Shown here piece after piece: positions 16,421-25,161 of a stretch of DNA of 64,000 nucleotides. This DNA is from Methanofastidiosum methylothiophilum (lineage in GTDB: Archaea > Methanobacteriota_B > Thermococci > Methanofastidiosales > Methanofastidiosaceae): positions 36,913 to 100,912 of the forward strand of contig LNJE01000005.1 in NCBI GenBank assembly GCA_001587635.1, given 5' to 3'. The notes beneath the pieces were generated by a model. The model was not told where the DNA came from. It searched no databases and saw only the letters and a list, made by a program, of their open reading frames with translations. Position 1 is the first letter of the stretch. The number at the start of each line of letters is the position of its first letter. Both the position numbers and the translations under genes were made by a program.

Positions 16421-17368
16421 CTATTTGTCTTCGATTCCATTTTCAGTTAAAAAGAATATTGCTTCACCTTCTGGTAAATTTGGAGAATCAACTAATCTTG
16501 CTATTCTTTGTCCACCTTTTCCTTTTCTTAGATATATTCTAATTGTAGACGAGTGGCCCAATATATGCCCCCCTATAGGTCTTGTTGGATCCCCAAAAAA
16601 AGCATCAGGCTTTGCTGAAACTTGGTTTGTAACAAATACACAAACATCCTGATTAGATGCAATATTATGTAAAGTCCTTAAATGTCTTGCAAGTTTTTGC
16701 TGTCTTTCCGCTAAGGTTCCTCTCCCAACATATTCTGATCTAAACGAAGAGGTAAGTGAATCAATTACAAGTAGCTTAATTTTTTCTGATTCGATTAATT
16801 CAACAGATTTTTCAGTGAGTAGCATTTGATGATCAGAATTAAAAGCTCTTGCCACTCTGATTCTACTCAACACTTCAGTTGGATCCAATCCAAGCCCTTT
16901 TGCCATCTGAATAATCCTTTCTGGTCTAAATGTGCTTTCAGTGTCTATGAAAATTGCCCCGCCATCAAGTCCTCCCTTTTCAATAGGTAGTTGTACGTTT
17001 ACACATAGTTGGTGAGCAATTTGACTTTTGCCTGATCCAAATTCACCAAAGGCTTCGCTTATAGCTTGTGATTCGAATCCTCCAGCTATTAGTTCATCAA
17101 GTCTTTTACTTCCAGAAGTAATTTTACCAATAAATTTTCTTTTTTCTAGTAGTTCACTAGCAGTTATAAATCCGCCAACATCAGCAGCTTCTCTGGCCGC
17201 TTCAATTATCTTAGCGGCAGAACTCTCACCAATTTCAGCGATTTCAAATAACTCTTTTGGAGAAGCTACAGCTATTGACTCAACAGTTCTAAATCCAGCT
17301 TCCCTGAGCTTTTCCGCTGTTTTAGGCCCTATACCTGGAAGATCTTCCAGATCTTTTATTTTTTCCAT
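16421..17368 (-). CDS. radA: RadA recombinase
   Basis: Archaeal Rad51/RecA homologue for strand exchange in recombination and repair; 315 residues. The N-terminal helix-hairpin-helix has LPGIGPKTAEKLREAG. The ATPase core carries Walker A as GEFGSGKSQ (about 108-116), Walker B as LLVIDSL, and the loop-2 region with VTNQVSAKPD and GGHILGHSSTIR. ATG 17368 overlaps the last base of the RPA gene, so single-strand binding protein and recombinase are made together. Confidence 0.96.
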   Translation of the reverse strand: MEKIKDLEDLPGIGPKTAEKLREAGFRTVESIAVASPKELFEIAEIGESSAAKIIEAAREAADVGGFITASELLEKRKFIGKITSGSKRLDELIAGGFESQAISEAFGEFGSGKSQIAHQLCVNVQLPIEKGGLDGGAIFIDTESTFRPERIIQMAKGLGLDPTEVLSRIRVARAFNSDHQMLLTEKSVELIESEKIKLLVIDSLTSSFRSEYVGRGTLAERQQKLARHLRTLHNIASNQDVCVFVTNQVSAKPDAFFGDPTRPIGGHILGHSSTIRIYLRKGKGGQRIARLVDSPNLPEGEAIFFLTENGIEDK

Positions 17369-19071
17369 TATATCACCATAAAGATTTCTTTAGCTTTGGA
17401 TATTGGATTAATTTCATCAATCCCGTATCCGTAAAACTCTTTTAAGTTATTATTTTCATAAATTCTGACTTTAATATCATATTCCTTCCAGGGTTGTACT
17501 TCCTTTTTAATTTTACCTCTAATACTCCCAAATCCATCATCACAAATGACAATGAAACTGTCCCCATCATTGACTATATGTCTAATCAAAGGACTAATTA
17601 TGCAATAATCGTTATTTACGAGTTTATCTATTGTTTTGAGGGGTGGATTCTTGATGGATTCAAGAGACGGGATGCCATATTCACCTTTTTCAACAGATGT
17701 GGCTTTAATATAAAGCACTTCAGAATCCTTTTCGAGTGTTCCAAGTACTTTTACAGAATCCCCTATAACAAAATTTTTATTTTCTATTTGAACTAGAGAA
17801 GTGGGAATGGTGCCTGATTCATCTACGAGTATTAAAAAATCACCTTCAATTCCACCAACTCTGGCAAAGACATTAACACTATCGGATAATTTATAATCAG
17901 AGATTTTCTTTTCATGAAATTCTTCTGCTTTAAAAGATTGTATTCTAGATCCAAGCCCAAGATGTGCTTCCAGGCCATTATTGAATTTTATGTTGCATGA
18001 TTCAAGCCTTACCTTAACCCCTGGAACTAAAGAAGCTAGATAGTCGGCCTTATCATCCCAAAGAACAACTTTAAGTTCATTATTACCATCACTTAGCAAA
18101 AATCTGCCTACTTTACCAGTTCCAGTGTCTCTACTAAACGTTTTAAGTTCGTATACTTCCTTGACATACCCTTCAATATCAATGCTCCTCATATCTTCCT
18201 TAACATCAGATATTGCGAAGTTGGATGATTCTGATTTTGGGATATCATCTCTTTCATTTTTTTCAACTACAATGTTTGATGAAAAACCAAGATTTAAGTC
18301 GACTGAATTCAATCCCATTTTCGAGTAAGCATTTTCAATGGTAATGAGATCGTTTTTCACAAGTGAGTTTAATAATTCTGCTTTTTTATCCCATAATGTG
18401 ACCCTTATCTCGCCGGTGTCATCCATTATCATGAAACTACCGACTTTTCCTATAGAACCATCTTTTTTAGCAAATTCACGTATGCCAAAAATTGTAGAAA
18501 TTCTTCCAGTCACATCAATGTTATTCATCTTATCTTCGATATCTCTTATTTTTAATTTTACATAATTGATAGTGGGGTAATCAGGAGACTCACTACCGCC
18601 AGAAATAACGCCTTCCTTTCCGAGGCTAATTTCAAATTCATTATTAAATCCTTTTCTTAAGTATCCGTTTCTGATAGTGACAATGTCCCCTCTTTTAAAT
18701 TGATTAAGTTTTTCAATTTGGTCGTCCCAGAAAACAATTCTAATACTGCCCGTATTATCGGCAATTATAATATTCTGCACCCTTCCTTCGGTGCCTGTTT
18801 TTCTTTGGAAGACATTAACATCAAATATTCTCATTATTCTGCCGCTAATATCAATATTTTGCATACCATCTACTATGTCTGAGATGAAAAAATGCTTTTT
18901 TTCTTTGGGCGTATCTTCAATATTGACCCCCAATTCTCCTGCAATTAACAGTAACGCCCCTTCTTCTGATAACAGACCACCAACAGATTGAATCTTTTTA
19001 CGAATTCTTTCTTTTAGTTCGTCTTCAGAAATTGATTCTAATAATTTCTCATAAAGAGCTTCTGTAGTCAT
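17368..19071 (-). CDS. Replication protein A, multi-OB-fold single-strand DNA-binding protein
   Basis: A 567-residue ssDNA-binding protein. After an N-terminal helical region there are three clearly repeated OB folds, each starting I..ID..GRI and containing IR..LWDD: about residues 70-165, 170-265 and 278-370. Two more divergent OB-like regions follow (about 385-455 and 475-560). The zinc-finger cysteines of many euryarchaeal RPAs are absent. Upstream of radA and FKBP in one operon. Confidence 0.9.
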   Translation of the reverse strand: MTTEALYEKLLESISEDELKERIRKKIQSVGGLLSEEGALLLIAGELGVNIEDTPKEKKHFFISDIVDGMQNIDISGRIMRIFDVNVFQRKTGTEGRVQNIIIADNTGSIRIVFWDDQIEKLNQFKRGDIVTIRNGYLRKGFNNEFEISLGKEGVISGGSESPDYPTINYVKLKIRDIEDKMNNIDVTGRISTIFGIREFAKKDGSIGKVGSFMIMDDTGEIRVTLWDKKAELLNSLVKNDLITIENAYSKMGLNSVDLNLGFSSNIVVEKNERDDIPKSESSNFAISDVKEDMRSIDIEGYVKEVYELKTFSRDTGTGKVGRFLLSDGNNELKVVLWDDKADYLASLVPGVKVRLESCNIKFNNGLEAHLGLGSRIQSFKAEEFHEKKISDYKLSDSVNVFARVGGIEGDFLILVDESGTIPTSLVQIENKNFVIGDSVKVLGTLEKDSEVLYIKATSVEKGEYGIPSLESIKNPPLKTIDKLVNNDYCIISPLIRHIVNDGDSFIVICDDGFGSIRGKIKKEVQPWKEYDIKVRIYENNNLKEFYGYGIDEINPISKAKEIFMVI

Positions 19072-19216
19072 AGAATACCATTGAGATTAATTTTTTAGTA
19101 TTTATAAAATTTGGGGTGTGTTTATAGAAAATTAAAAATAGAATACCAGTTATTGAAAATTAAAAATAAATATTATCAAAAGATAATCTTTTAAACTATA
19201 ATGAATTACGATATTT

Positions 19217-20050
19217 ATGAATGTCAATAAAAAGTGGATATTCATAGTAATTGCATTAGTGTTAATACCTGGGATTTTATACTTTGGACAGGACAGCATA
19301 TTCAATTTCAAGAAAAATCCTAAAATATCTGCAAATGTTAATGTCTTAACAAACAAGATGCTCATAACAAATGAAGAATTTGGGATTCTGATTTTAGAAA
19401 ATAAAGGAAAAAGTAACGCCATAGAAATAGAAGTGATAGAAACATCCCCCTATACCGTTACGTTTGAATCCAATCCCCCTATCGTTTTGGAGAAAGGGAA
19501 GATTTCTAATATAAATTTTAAAGTAGTTGCGGAAAAGGAAGTTCTAAAGCTTTCTGAAATAAGAAAAGATATCCCCTTGGAATTCACTGTCAAGTATAAG
19601 AATAACGAAGGTAAGGCTATGACCCCAGTCAAGGTCAAGACAAGGATTCAAGTTTTTAGGCCAAAATTTGATATTAAAAAGATAGATCTAGGTGGAGTTC
19701 TAAAAACTGAGTTGTCGTTAAAGCATGATCAAAACGGGCTTTTGATGATAGACATAAAATCTGATGAACCATTTAAAGGGGGGGAATATTGGATAGAGTT
19801 CACATCAGACTACCCAGAATTAGAAGTTGAGTCCGTTGATAAATATCCTTCTGAAAAAATATATGGTGGCTACAAATTTACGTTTCAAGATCAACTTCCA
19901 GCAAACAAGCGGATATCAAAATCTTTTTTATTTAAATCAAAGGTATCCCCGGGGAGCTATGAGACAAGGTTTACAATAAATATTAAAGTATTTTGGAGAG
20001 ACATATTACTTGATCAAGATAATGTCAAGGTAGTGGTATTAGACTTATAA
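19217..20050 (+). CDS. Exported protein with beta-sandwich-like repeats
   Basis: A 277-residue protein with an N-terminal membrane anchor (residues 7-23). Two beta-rich regions follow, resembling CARDB/Ig-like domains: alternating hydrophobic strands, a conserved-looking GILILENKGKSNAIEIEV, then a second unit beginning near residue 150. No Cys, no catalytic motif. Divergent from the RPA operon. Function unknown; surface or scaffolding role is a guess. Confidence 0.65.
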   Translation: MNVNKKWIFIVIALVLIPGILYFGQDSIFNFKKNPKISANVNVLTNKMLITNEEFGILILENKGKSNAIEIEVIETSPYTVTFESNPPIVLEKGKISNINFKVVAEKEVLKLSEIRKDIPLEFTVKYKNNEGKAMTPVKVKTRIQVFRPKFDIKKIDLGGVLKTELSLKHDQNGLLMIDIKSDEPFKGGEYWIEFTSDYPELEVESVDKYPSEKIYGGYKFTFQDQLPANKRISKSFLFKSKVSPGSYETRFTINIKVFWRDILLDQDNVKVVVLDL

Positions 20051-20135
20051 ATAAAAAAAACTGATTAATTGATCTTCTTTAATTAATTGGTAAATATATG
20101 AAATTATTATAAAATTATGAAGATTAACCAAAAAG

Positions 20136-20145
20136 TATATAAATA
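20136..20145 (+). promoter_or_regulatory. TATA-box promoter of alba
   Basis: TATATAAATA is a near-perfect archaeal TATA box. The start site would fall near 20165, giving a leader of about 45 bases before alba. Confidence 0.65.
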
Positions 20146-20164
20146 GGCAACGAAACTTTTTCAT

Positions 20165-20191
20165 GCTAGTTCTCTAGCGTTCACAACGAAC
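20165..20191 (+). promoter_or_regulatory. Two adjacent hairpins in the alba leader
   Basis: GCTAG-TTCT-CTAGC (20165-20178) and GTTC-ACAAC-GAAC (20179-20191) are two consecutive inverted repeats lying exactly where the mRNA should begin. A short out-of-frame ATG frame (20193-20225, 10 codons) follows and overlaps the alba start. Together these could modulate translation; Alba itself binds RNA. Confidence 0.4.
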
Positions 20192-20209
20192 TATGGTAAA
20201 AGGGATATT

Positions 20210-20455
20210 ATGGACGTACTCGTAGGAAAGAAAAAGGCAATGGCATATGTTCTTGCTATAGTTACAGGATTTAATGCCGGTGAGAATGAGATAACGATAA
20301 AAGCTAGGGGAAGAAGTATATCTACTGCTGTGGATACTGCTGAAATTGTGAAGAGCAGGTTTATTCCAGATGCTAAGATTACCAACATAAAGATTGGAAC
20401 AGAGCAAGTTGAACAGAGGGCAGTAAGTACTATTGAAATAACGATGAAAAAATAA
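20210..20455 (+). CDS. albA: DNA/RNA-binding protein Alba
   Basis: Abundant archaeal chromatin protein that binds DNA and RNA as a dimer. The 81-residue protein has the family core: VLVGKKKAMAYVLAI (with the Lys pair that contacts DNA), then EITIKARGRSISTAVDTAEI and the beta-hairpin EQVEQRAVSTIEITM. It is slightly short at the N-terminus, which is normal. A ribosomal protein gene follows after 15 bases. Confidence 0.95.
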   Translation: MDVLVGKKKAMAYVLAIVTGFNAGENEITIKARGRSISTAVDTAEIVKSRFIPDAKITNIKIGTEQVEQRAVSTIEITMKK

Positions 20456-20470
20456 TCCTTGAGTGATATA

Positions 20471-20572
20471 ATGGGCAAAAGACCACGAAAATGGAAAAAG
20501 AAAGGCAGAATGCGCTGGAAACATGTTAAGAAGAAAATGAGAAGAATGAAAAGGAAGGCTAGAAAGCAATAA
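20471..20572 (+). CDS. rpl41e: Ribosomal protein eL41
   Basis: A 33-residue, extremely basic peptide starting MGKRPRKWKKKGRMRW and ending RRMKRKARKQ. The Trp plus Lys/Arg pattern and length match archaeal/eukaryotic eL41, a single helix at the subunit bridge of the ribosome. It lies 15 bases after alba with a GAGTGAT ribosome site and is likely cotranscribed. Its size makes it easy to miss in automated annotation. Confidence 0.8.
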   Translation: MGKRPRKWKKKGRMRWKHVKKKMRRMKRKARKQ

Positions 20573-20634
20573 ATTCATTCTTTTGCCCCAGTTAATTAGA
20601 TACTTTTTTTAATAATAGTTTATTTCTTTCTTTT

Positions 20635-21060
20635 ATGAAGAGGAAAAACATCGTCACATCATTTTTATTTAAAGATGGTAAAGTTTTACTTCTCAAAAGG
20701 AGCGACAAAGTAGGCTCTTTTAGGGGAAAGTGGGCCGGAATTTCAGGATTTATTGAAGATGAAANTAGTCTTGAAGCCGCATTAAGGGAAATAAAAGANG
20801 AAACTGATGTTGANAGTAAGAATTTGGAGCTATTAAAAATAGGTACGCCTTTTGATATAGANGACAAGANAAACGATACAATATGGTCAATTAATCCNTT
20901 TTTGTTTTTATATAATGGAACTAAAATTAAAATTGANTGGGAGCATGACACTTTTACATGGNNATNCCCTNNTGAAATAGACAGGTATGATACTGTGACA
21001 AATTTGAAAGAGACGTTGTATAGTTTAATAGAGGGTTTAGATGTGGGNGCATCCAATTGA
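20635..21060 (+). CDS. NUDIX hydrolase
   Basis: A 141-residue NUDIX-fold pyrophosphohydrolase that would cleave nucleoside-diphosphate-linked substrates. The NUDIX box is seen from GFIEDE through LREIKxETDV (about residues 39-61). The start KRKNIVTSFLFKDGKVLLLK is typical. Several N bases occur. Substrate is not predictable; house-cleaning of oxidised nucleotides or an ADP-sugar-type substrate are options. Confidence 0.85.
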   Translation: MKRKNIVTSFLFKDGKVLLLKRSDKVGSFRGKWAGISGFIEDEXSLEAALREIKXETDVXSKNLELLKIGTPFDIXDKXNDTIWSINXFLFLYNGTKIKIXWEHDTFTWXXPXEIDRYDTVTNLKETLYSLIEGLDVXASN

Positions 21061-21093
21061 AAACCTTAAATTCTAATAAGTTTAGTGATATTT

Positions 21094-21765
21094 ATGAGAA
21101 GAGTTGAGGCCCTACCATATACTGTTGAAGAAGCCATTAATAAAACAANTAAAGAGCTAACAAAAATTGGAATTGAATTTTATACTGCTGGAAATGAAAT
21201 TTATATCAACGAAGATTTAATCCTAAATAAAGATGCCAGTTCAGAAAGAAGATCAATTGGCCGTAGGATTAAAAATTACTTGAAAAATGAAGTAGAAGAA
21301 AATTATGCTATTTTATCCTTTGATGATGCCCCTGATGGATCATATCTTGTGATAGAATACACTGATCATGAGGCATTCACTANNTTGGCAAAAATACTTA
21401 NTTTGAAATCCAAAAGTGTAATGCCAGAAGATAAGCATGTGCTTGAAAATATCGATTCGAAGTTAGAAAGAGAGCTAAAGATGATAAACAGAGATATTTC
21501 CGGGGAGGACGTCAGTTTTGAAGATGAGGACAGCGAAGATGAAGAAGAATATGAATATATCAACTTTGGAGAGAAGCAGTGCAGAGTTTGTGGAGCAGTT
21601 ATAAGAAGAGTTTCAATTCATGATAAAGACGGCAATATTAAAGATGGTTATAAATGTATTTTTCTAGGCGGGGGTTGCCGAGCATGGTCTAAGGCGCCGG
21701 ACTTAAGATCCGGTGACGCAGGTCTTCGAGGGTTCGAATCCCTTCCCCCGCACACTTTTACATAG
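21094..21765 (+). CDS. Hypothetical protein with zinc-ribbon-like C-terminus; 3' end overlaps tRNA-Leu
   Basis: About 190 clear residues: an alpha/beta N-terminal domain, an acidic linker (run of Glu/Asp near 145-155), then CRVCG...GYKC, half of a zinc ribbon. No family recognised. ATG 21094 is chosen. The frame does not stop before the tRNA but continues through all of it to 21765. One frame over, TAG occurs at 21665-21667, directly before the tRNA. A single-base error near the 3' end would therefore give a natural stop after KCIF. The true end is probably near 21667. Confidence 0.6.
   Translation: MRRVEALPYTVEEAINKTXKELTKIGIEFYTAGNEIYINEDLILNKDASSERRSIGRRIKNYLKNEVEENYAILSFDDAPDGSYLVIEYTDHEAFTXLAKILXLKSKSVMPEDKHVLENIDSKLERELKMINRDISGEDVSFEDEDSEDEEEYEYINFGEKQCRVCGAVIRRVSIHDKDGNIKDGYKCIFLGGGCRAWSKAPDLRSGDAGLRGFESLPPHTFT
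21668..21752 (+). tRNA. tRNA-Leu (anticodon TAA)
   Basis: The cloverleaf is complete: acceptor GCGGGGG pairs with CCCCCGC, then discriminator A. The anticodon stem CCGGA/TCCGG encloses CTTAAGA, anticodon TAA. A long variable arm typical of leucine is present, with T-loop TTCGAAT. No intron and no encoded CCA. It marks the left side of the restriction-modification island. Confidence 0.95.
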
Positions 21766-21811
21766 TTAATATGATTCTCTTTTTCTTCTAATAACAAGTT
21801 AATTTTAGGGC

Positions 21812-22234
21812 CTAGTCCATCTTTTTCCTAATCTCCTTTAATCTCTTAAAAATTTTTAGCATCAATCCGCTTTCTATTGTTTCTTCAAGCAGACCCTCGC
21901 AGAATCTGCCCTGCCTGATTATTGTTGTGAGGAGCCTTCGGATATCTTTTATATCTGCCTTAGATAGCTTCTCATCACTGGCAGAGTATTCTCCGGCTTC
22001 TGCAATCCAGTCCATCCACCTGAATTTAGTTACAAATCCTTCCTTGTAGAGGTCATCGTAGAACTTTAGCCCGATGCCTGTCAGAACGTAAAAAGGTAGT
22101 ACGACTGCTCCAGATTCGTCTTGAGAGTCTTCACAATAAAATTTATTGGCCTTGTCTTCTAACAGTGGAAGGTATTTCAGGATGTTATCTATATTCTCCT
22201 TTGTTAGTGGAACAGATTCTTCTACCCAGGTCAT
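21812..22234 (-). CDS. DUF6508-like hypothetical protein
   Basis: 140 residues, mostly helical, with the segment RRLLTTIIRQGRFCEGLLEETIESG and a closing ILKRLKEIR-type helix, as remembered for DUF6508 proteins of unknown function that appear in variable regions. It is divergent from hsdM and sits between tRNA-Leu and the restriction genes. Its stop codon abuts a TTAATTTTAGGGCC half-palindrome. Family assignment is from memory of the motif only. Confidence 0.6.
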   Translation of the reverse strand: MTWVEESVPLTKENIDNILKYLPLLEDKANKFYCEDSQDESGAVVLPFYVLTGIGLKFYDDLYKEGFVTKFRWMDWIAEAGEYSASDEKLSKADIKDIRRLLTTIIRQGRFCEGLLEETIESGLMLKIFKRLKEIRKKMD

Positions 22235-22393
22235 TGTAATCTTCTTGTAATGATACTCTATGCTTATAATTGTATTTGAATAGAATTATTTTTCCCCTTT
22301 TTCCATATTCTTATATATGGGGAAAACTAATATATCTTGATGTATGACACTATTTTTATTATAAATTTCAATCATGTTCTCGGAGGAAGGTAA

Positions 22394-23920
22394 TTGGCAA
22401 ATTCTCTTGATATAAAAACACTTGAAAACTGGCTTTGGGAAGCTGCATGTAAAATACGGGGAGAAATTGACGCCCCAAAATACAAGGACTACATTTTACC
22501 GATTATATTTTTGAAAAGACTTTCAGATGTCTTTGAAGACGAGCTGGATAGACTGTCAAAGGAATATAACAGCAAAGAAATAGCTGAAAAACTAATTGAA
22601 GAAGACCATAAACTTGTGAGATTTTATATCCCAAAAGAATCAAGGTGGGATGTAATATCAAAATTGACTGTAAATGTGGGGCAGACATTAACAGATATTG
22701 TAAGATCAATTTCTAGAGAAAATCCAAAACTACAAGGCGTAGTTGATTTAAAAGATTTTAACGAAACAGCTTCAGGTCAGAGAATTATAAGCGATGAAAA
22801 ATTGATTTTATTAATAGATGTTCTAGGCCGTTACCGACTTGGAACAAAGGATGTTGAGCCAGATATTTTAGGAAGGGCATATGAATACCTACTTAGAAAG
22901 TTTGCTGAAGGAAGTGGGCAGAGCGCGGGAGAGTTCTACACGCCAAAAGAAGTTGCAATCATGATGTCATTAATTCTAGACCCCAAACCAAATGAAATAA
23001 TTTATGACCCATGCTGTGGCAGTGGAGGATTATTGATTAAATGCAATCTTAGATTTAATGAAAAATATAAAAACGATGCCATCGTCACACCTTTGAAATT
23101 TTACGGGCAAGAGATATTGCACGGTACTCTAGCAATGGCAAAGATGAACGTTTTTATCCATGACATGGAAGCAACGATCGCTCTTGACGATACGATGAAT
23201 AGGCCCGCTTTTAAAAATCCCGATGGCTCATTAATGAAGTTTGATATTGTAACTGCAAATCCGATGTGGAATCAGGACTTTATACAGAGTGTTTATGAAA
23301 ATGATGCGTTTAATAGATTTAGATTTGGTATCCCCCCATCAAGCAGTGCAGACTGGGGATGGATTCAACACATGTATTCTTCCCTTACTGTAAAAGGAAG
23401 GATGGCAGTAGTTCTTGATACAGGCGCAGTTTCAAGAGGAAGTGGAAACCGAGGAAAGAACAGGGAGCGCGACATAAGAAAGGAGTTTGTTGATAGAGAC
23501 TTAGTTGAAGCAGTGATTTTAATGCCAGAAAATCTCTTTTATAACACAACAGCGCCAGGAATTATTTTAGTCATAAATCTAAATAAAGCACAGAAAAATG
23601 AAATGCTTCTAATCAATGCCTCAAAACTATTCAAGAAAGGAAAGCCAAAAAATTACATGGATATTGATGAGCACCTTCCTCAAATCGCTTCGATCTATCA
23701 CGACTGGAAGGAGGTTGAAGGAATAAGTAAGATTGTTTCAAAAGATGAAGTAATAAAAAATGATTACAATCTAAGCCCTTCAAGGTATGTATACCAAAAC
23801 GGAACTGAAGAAGTTCTTCCTCTTGAAGAAGCTGTAGTTCTCTTAAAGGAAGCAGAGGAAGAGAGGGGCGAAGCAGAAGAAAAGTTAAATCAAATACTTT
23901 CTAAGATGGGGTTTAAATAA
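22394..23920 (+). CDS. hsdM: Type I restriction-modification DNA methyltransferase subunit
   Basis: N6-adenine methyltransferase subunit of 508 residues. The N-terminal helical domain (LENWLWEAACKIRG) is followed by the SAM-binding motif DPCCGSGGLL (about 204-213) and catalytic NPMW (about 289-292), where NPPF/Y is usual. The start is TTG 22394, with a strong GGAGGAAGGT site just upstream. The stop overlaps the hsdS ATG. Works with HsdS to methylate, and with HsdR to restrict. Confidence 0.95.
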   Translation: MANSLDIKTLENWLWEAACKIRGEIDAPKYKDYILPIIFLKRLSDVFEDELDRLSKEYNSKEIAEKLIEEDHKLVRFYIPKESRWDVISKLTVNVGQTLTDIVRSISRENPKLQGVVDLKDFNETASGQRIISDEKLILLIDVLGRYRLGTKDVEPDILGRAYEYLLRKFAEGSGQSAGEFYTPKEVAIMMSLILDPKPNEIIYDPCCGSGGLLIKCNLRFNEKYKNDAIVTPLKFYGQEILHGTLAMAKMNVFIHDMEATIALDDTMNRPAFKNPDGSLMKFDIVTANPMWNQDFIQSVYENDAFNRFRFGIPPSSSADWGWIQHMYSSLTVKGRMAVVLDTGAVSRGSGNRGKNRERDIRKEFVDRDLVEAVILMPENLFYNTTAPGIILVINLNKAQKNEMLLINASKLFKKGKPKNYMDIDEHLPQIASIYHDWKEVEGISKIVSKDEVIKNDYNLSPSRYVYQNGTEEVLPLEEAVVLLKEAEEERGEAEEKLNQILSKMGFK

Positions 23921-25161
23921 TGACTGAAAATGATTTTAAAGAGACAGAAATTGGACCGATACCTGAAGAGTGGGAAGTTGTTAGTTTTACTAAATGCATA
24001 GATAAAGCTAAAATAAATATTGGTAGTGTTAAAAAAGACGCTTATTTAAAATATGGAAAATATCCCATTATAGATCAAGGACAAAATAAAATAGCTGGAT
24101 ACAGCAATGATTTTGATTCATTGTATAGAGGAGCCCTCCCAGTAATAATATTTGGGGATCACACAAGGATTTTTAAATTTGTTAATTTCCCTTTTATATG
24201 CGGAGCAGATGGAACAAAAATTATTATTCCAAATCCCAAGTTGTTTTCTCCAAATTTTTTATATTATTTCTTAGTTAATTTAAAAATACCAAACAGAGGT
24301 TATAACAGACATTATTCAATATTAAAAGAAAAGTTTGTTGTAAGACCACCACCCCCAGAGCAAAATCAAATCGCAGATATACTTTCAACTGTCCAAGAAG
24401 CCAAGGAAAAAACAGAAGACGTAATCAACGCCACAAAAGAGCTAAAAAAGTCCTTGATGACACATCTTTTTACTTACGGCCCAGTTCCGGTAAGCGAAGC
24501 AGAGCAAGTAAATCCAAAGGAGACAGAAATTGGACCTATACCCGAAGATTGGGAAGTTACAAAACTCGGTAATCTATTCGAAATACAACAAGGTATCACA
24601 CTTTGTCGTGAGCCAAGCCCAGGTAAATTATTAAGACCATTTTTAAGAACATCAAATGTATTCTGGGGTAAAATCGATTTATCTAATCTTGACATTATGT
24701 ATTTTTCTGAAAAACAAATACAATCTCTTACTTTAAAATCTAAAGATTTGCTCATCTGCGAAGGTGGAGATATTGGCAGGACTGCAATATGGAACAAACA
24801 AATAGCCGAGTGTTGCCACCAAAATCATTTGCATCGATTAAGGGTAAAGAATGGTCTGGGGGCAATGCCAGAATTTTATATGTATTGGATGCAATTTGGA
24901 ATGTTAATTAGAGGCTTATATTCAGAAGAAGGGAATAAAACTACAATCCCAAATTTATCTCGTTCTAGGTTAAGTAATTTTCTTATTCCACTTCCTCCAC
25001 TGCCAGAGCAGAAGCAGATTGCAGATATGCTTTCAAAAGTTGATAGCAAAATAGAAGCTGAGGAAAACAAAGCAAAAGCATTGGATGCTCTTTTTAAAAC
25101 ACTTCTTGAAAACTTGATGACTGGAAAAATAAGAGTTAATTCTCTGGGGATGTCGTCTTGA
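23920..25161 (+). CDS. hsdS: Type I restriction-modification specificity subunit
   Basis: 413-residue DNA recognition subunit. Two target-recognition domains are each introduced by a near-identical repeat: ETEIGPIPEEWEV near residue 7 and ETEIGPIPEDWEV near 204. Each ends in a conserved helix starting PEQNQIADILS or PEQKQIADMLS. The bipartite target cannot be read. Start ATG shares bases with the hsdM stop; the stop overlaps the hsdR TTG. Confidence 0.94.
   Translation: MTENDFKETEIGPIPEEWEVVSFTKCIDKAKINIGSVKKDAYLKYGKYPIIDQGQNKIAGYSNDFDSLYRGALPVIIFGDHTRIFKFVNFPFICGADGTKIIIPNPKLFSPNFLYYFLVNLKIPNRGYNRHYSILKEKFVVRPPPPEQNQIADILSTVQEAKEKTEDVINATKELKKSLMTHLFTYGPVPVSEAEQVNPKETEIGPIPEDWEVTKLGNLFEIQQGITLCREPSPGKLLRPFLRTSNVFWGKIDLSNLDIMYFSEKQIQSLTLKSKDLLICEGGDIGRTAIWNKQIAECCHQNHLHRLRVKNGLGAMPEFYMYWMQFGMLIRGLYSEEGNKTTIPNLSRSRLSNFLIPLPPLPEQKQIADMLSKVDSKIEAEENKAKALDALFKTLLENLMTGKIRVNSLGMSS

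Noticed and set aside
20174..20578. 134-codon ORF opposite alba and eL41
   Set aside because: It is antisense to two convincing genes and reads as low-complexity Ser/Phe/His translation.
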